Source of the DNA: UBA12018 sp051656605
GTDB lineage: Bacteria > Bacteroidota > Bacteroidia > Bacteroidales > CAMTPD01
Reading direction: 5' to 3'
NCBI GenBank assembly: GCA_051656605.1
Contig: JBOGCF010000056.1
Location: 1 to 64,000 of the forward strand
DNA: 64,000 nt
Part shown: positions 63,113 to 64,000 of the stretch, one piece after another
Position numbering within the stretch: position 1 is the stretch's first letter
Layout of the letters: the number at the start of each line of letters is the position of its first letter
Program-made: the position numbers and the translations under genes
Notes under the pieces: model-generated
Database searches by the model: none
Told to the model about the DNA's origin: nothing
The model's input: the letters and a program-made list of their open reading frames with translations, nothing else

Positions 63113-64000
63113 ATGGAAGTAATTGCAATCAGAGCACTACAGCTCATTCTCAGCATCTCATTACTTGTGCTTATTCACGAGTTTGGGCATTTTATATTTG
63201 CACGAATATTTAAAATCAAAGTTGAAAAGTTCTATCTATTCTTCGACCCTTGGTTTTCATTGTTCAAGTTCAAACCTAAAAACAGCGATACTGAGTACGG
63301 AATCGGATGGTTGCCACTGGGTGGATACGTAAAGATTTCGGGAATGATCGACGAATCGATGGATCGCGAACAATTGGCAAAGCCGGCCCAACCATGGGAG
63401 TTTCGGTCCAAACCGGCATGGCAACGCCTGTTGGTTATGGTAGGAGGTGTGGTCATGAACTTTATCCTAGCCTTCTTTATCTATTCGATGATTCTTTTTG
63501 CTTGGGGCGAAAGCTACATTCCATTGAGCAATGCAAAGTTCGGAATGGAGTTTAGCCAGACAGCTAAGAATGTAGGGTTTGAAGACGGTGACATCTTAGT
63601 ATCAGCAGACGGTAAACCACTTGAGCGTTTTGGTGAAGCAACCATTCGTGAAGTGGCAGAGGCAAAAGAAGTAACAGTACTTCGTGATGGCAAAGACGTT
63701 AGAATCAATATGCCGGCCGACTTTATGCAACAGCTGATCCGCGACAAACAAGGTTTTGCAAACTTTATCGTTCCGATGGAGATTCGTGAAGTGGTAGCAA
63801 ACTCTCCGGCTGCAATAGCAAAACTGGAGGTAAACGACCGTATTGTTGCAATCAACCAGGTGCCAACGCCAAGCATTTTAGACGTACAAGAGCAATTCTT
63901 ACAGAATAAATCAAAAACTGTCGACGTTCAACTGGAACGTAACGATCAATATGTTGTAATTCCGGTTACACTCGACTCCCTTGGTCACATGGGTATTTAT
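63113..64000 (+). CDS. rseP: RIP metalloprotease RseP (site-2 protease), partial
   Basis: The frame starts at ATG 63113 and runs without a stop to the end of the window (296 codons visible). It is a membrane-embedded zinc protease of the M50 family. HEFGH (residues 22-26) lies in the first membrane helix. A following segment reads GIGWLPLGGYVKISGM, then RLLVMVGGVVMNFILAFFIY. PDZ-like domains begin at about residue 140 and 215. The C-terminal catalytic NPDG-type motif lies beyond the window. In other bacteria RseP cleaves anti-sigma factors and leftover signal peptides. Confidence 0.94.
   Translation, partial: MEVIAIRALQLILSISLLVLIHEFGHFIFARIFKIKVEKFYLFFDPWFSLFKFKPKNSDTEYGIGWLPLGGYVKISGMIDESMDREQLAKPAQPWEFRSKPAWQRLLVMVGGVVMNFILAFFIYSMILFAWGESYIPLSNAKFGMEFSQTAKNVGFEDGDILVSADGKPLERFGEATIREVAEAKEVTVLRDGKDVRINMPADFMQQLIRDKQGFANFIVPMEIREVVANSPAAIAKLEVNDRIVAINQVPTPSILDVQEQFLQNKSKTVDVQLERNDQYVVIPVTLDSLGHMGIY

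Overview
The window is chromosomal DNA of a Bacteroidales bacterium, Bacteroides- or Parabacteroides-like; the genus cannot be fixed from the sequence alone. The evidence is a SusC/SusD pair with an ECF sigma/FecR-type anti-sigma pair, repeated promoter boxes of the Bacteroidota type TAnnTTTG, few Shine-Dalgarno sequences, DUF4290, and the neighbour order rimM-M23 peptidase-dxr-rseP.

Layout. 1-86: 5' end of a probable IS transposase gene cut by the window edge. 241-313: tRNA-Phe. 431-4358 (minus): sppA-lpxK-thiL. 4628-7006: GH95 glycosidase lipoprotein. 7068-10835 (minus): gnd-zwf-pgl, the oxidative pentose phosphate branch. 11038-22725: an ECF sigma/anti-sigma controlled SusC/SusD locus whose enzymes are an exonuclease-endonuclease-phosphatase (EEP) lipoprotein and two calcineurin-like phosphoesterases, one fused to a PQQ-type beta-propeller. 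This suggests uptake and cleavage of a phosphodiester substrate rather than a plain glycan. 22726-23774: about 1 kb without a convincing gene but rich in repeats and hairpins. 23775-29696: five paralogous 6-bladed beta-propeller lipoproteins plus a decayed remnant of a sixth. 29923-46445: a large export system made of an HlyD-type adaptor, one MacB/LolD-type ATPase, eight FtsX/MacB-type permeases in four alternating A/B pairs, a TolC-type outer-membrane protein, a sigma-54 NtrC-type regulator and its histidine kinase. 46611-50954 (minus): xylB-xylA-xylE. 51251-57597 (minus): pgi, gpsA, lysS, nadD, gmk, yicC. 57699-64000 (plus): tsaB, DUF4290, murA, rimM, M23 peptidase, dxr and the start of rseP.

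The most unusual part is the 29.8-46.4 kb export locus. One ATPase serves eight permeases. The 114-nt 3' ends of the B-type permeases and the 5' ends of the A-type permeases are almost identical at DNA level, while their periplasmic middles have diverged. This is a signature of tandem duplication with continuing gene conversion. A sigma-54 promoter that matches the consensus at all but one position, with palindromic upstream sites, lies before the adaptor gene, so the NtrC-type regulator and kinase at the far end very probably control the array. The regulator pair has its own housekeeping-type promoter.

Other points of interest: a Cys-to-Asp change in MurA that predicts fosfomycin resistance; terminators placed inside operons (susD/EEP, xylA/xylE, gpsA/pgi); an inverted repeat around the promoter between sigma and anti-sigma; and an intergenic region at 22.7-23.3 kb with four 22-nt-period repeats and a predicted three-way-junction RNA.
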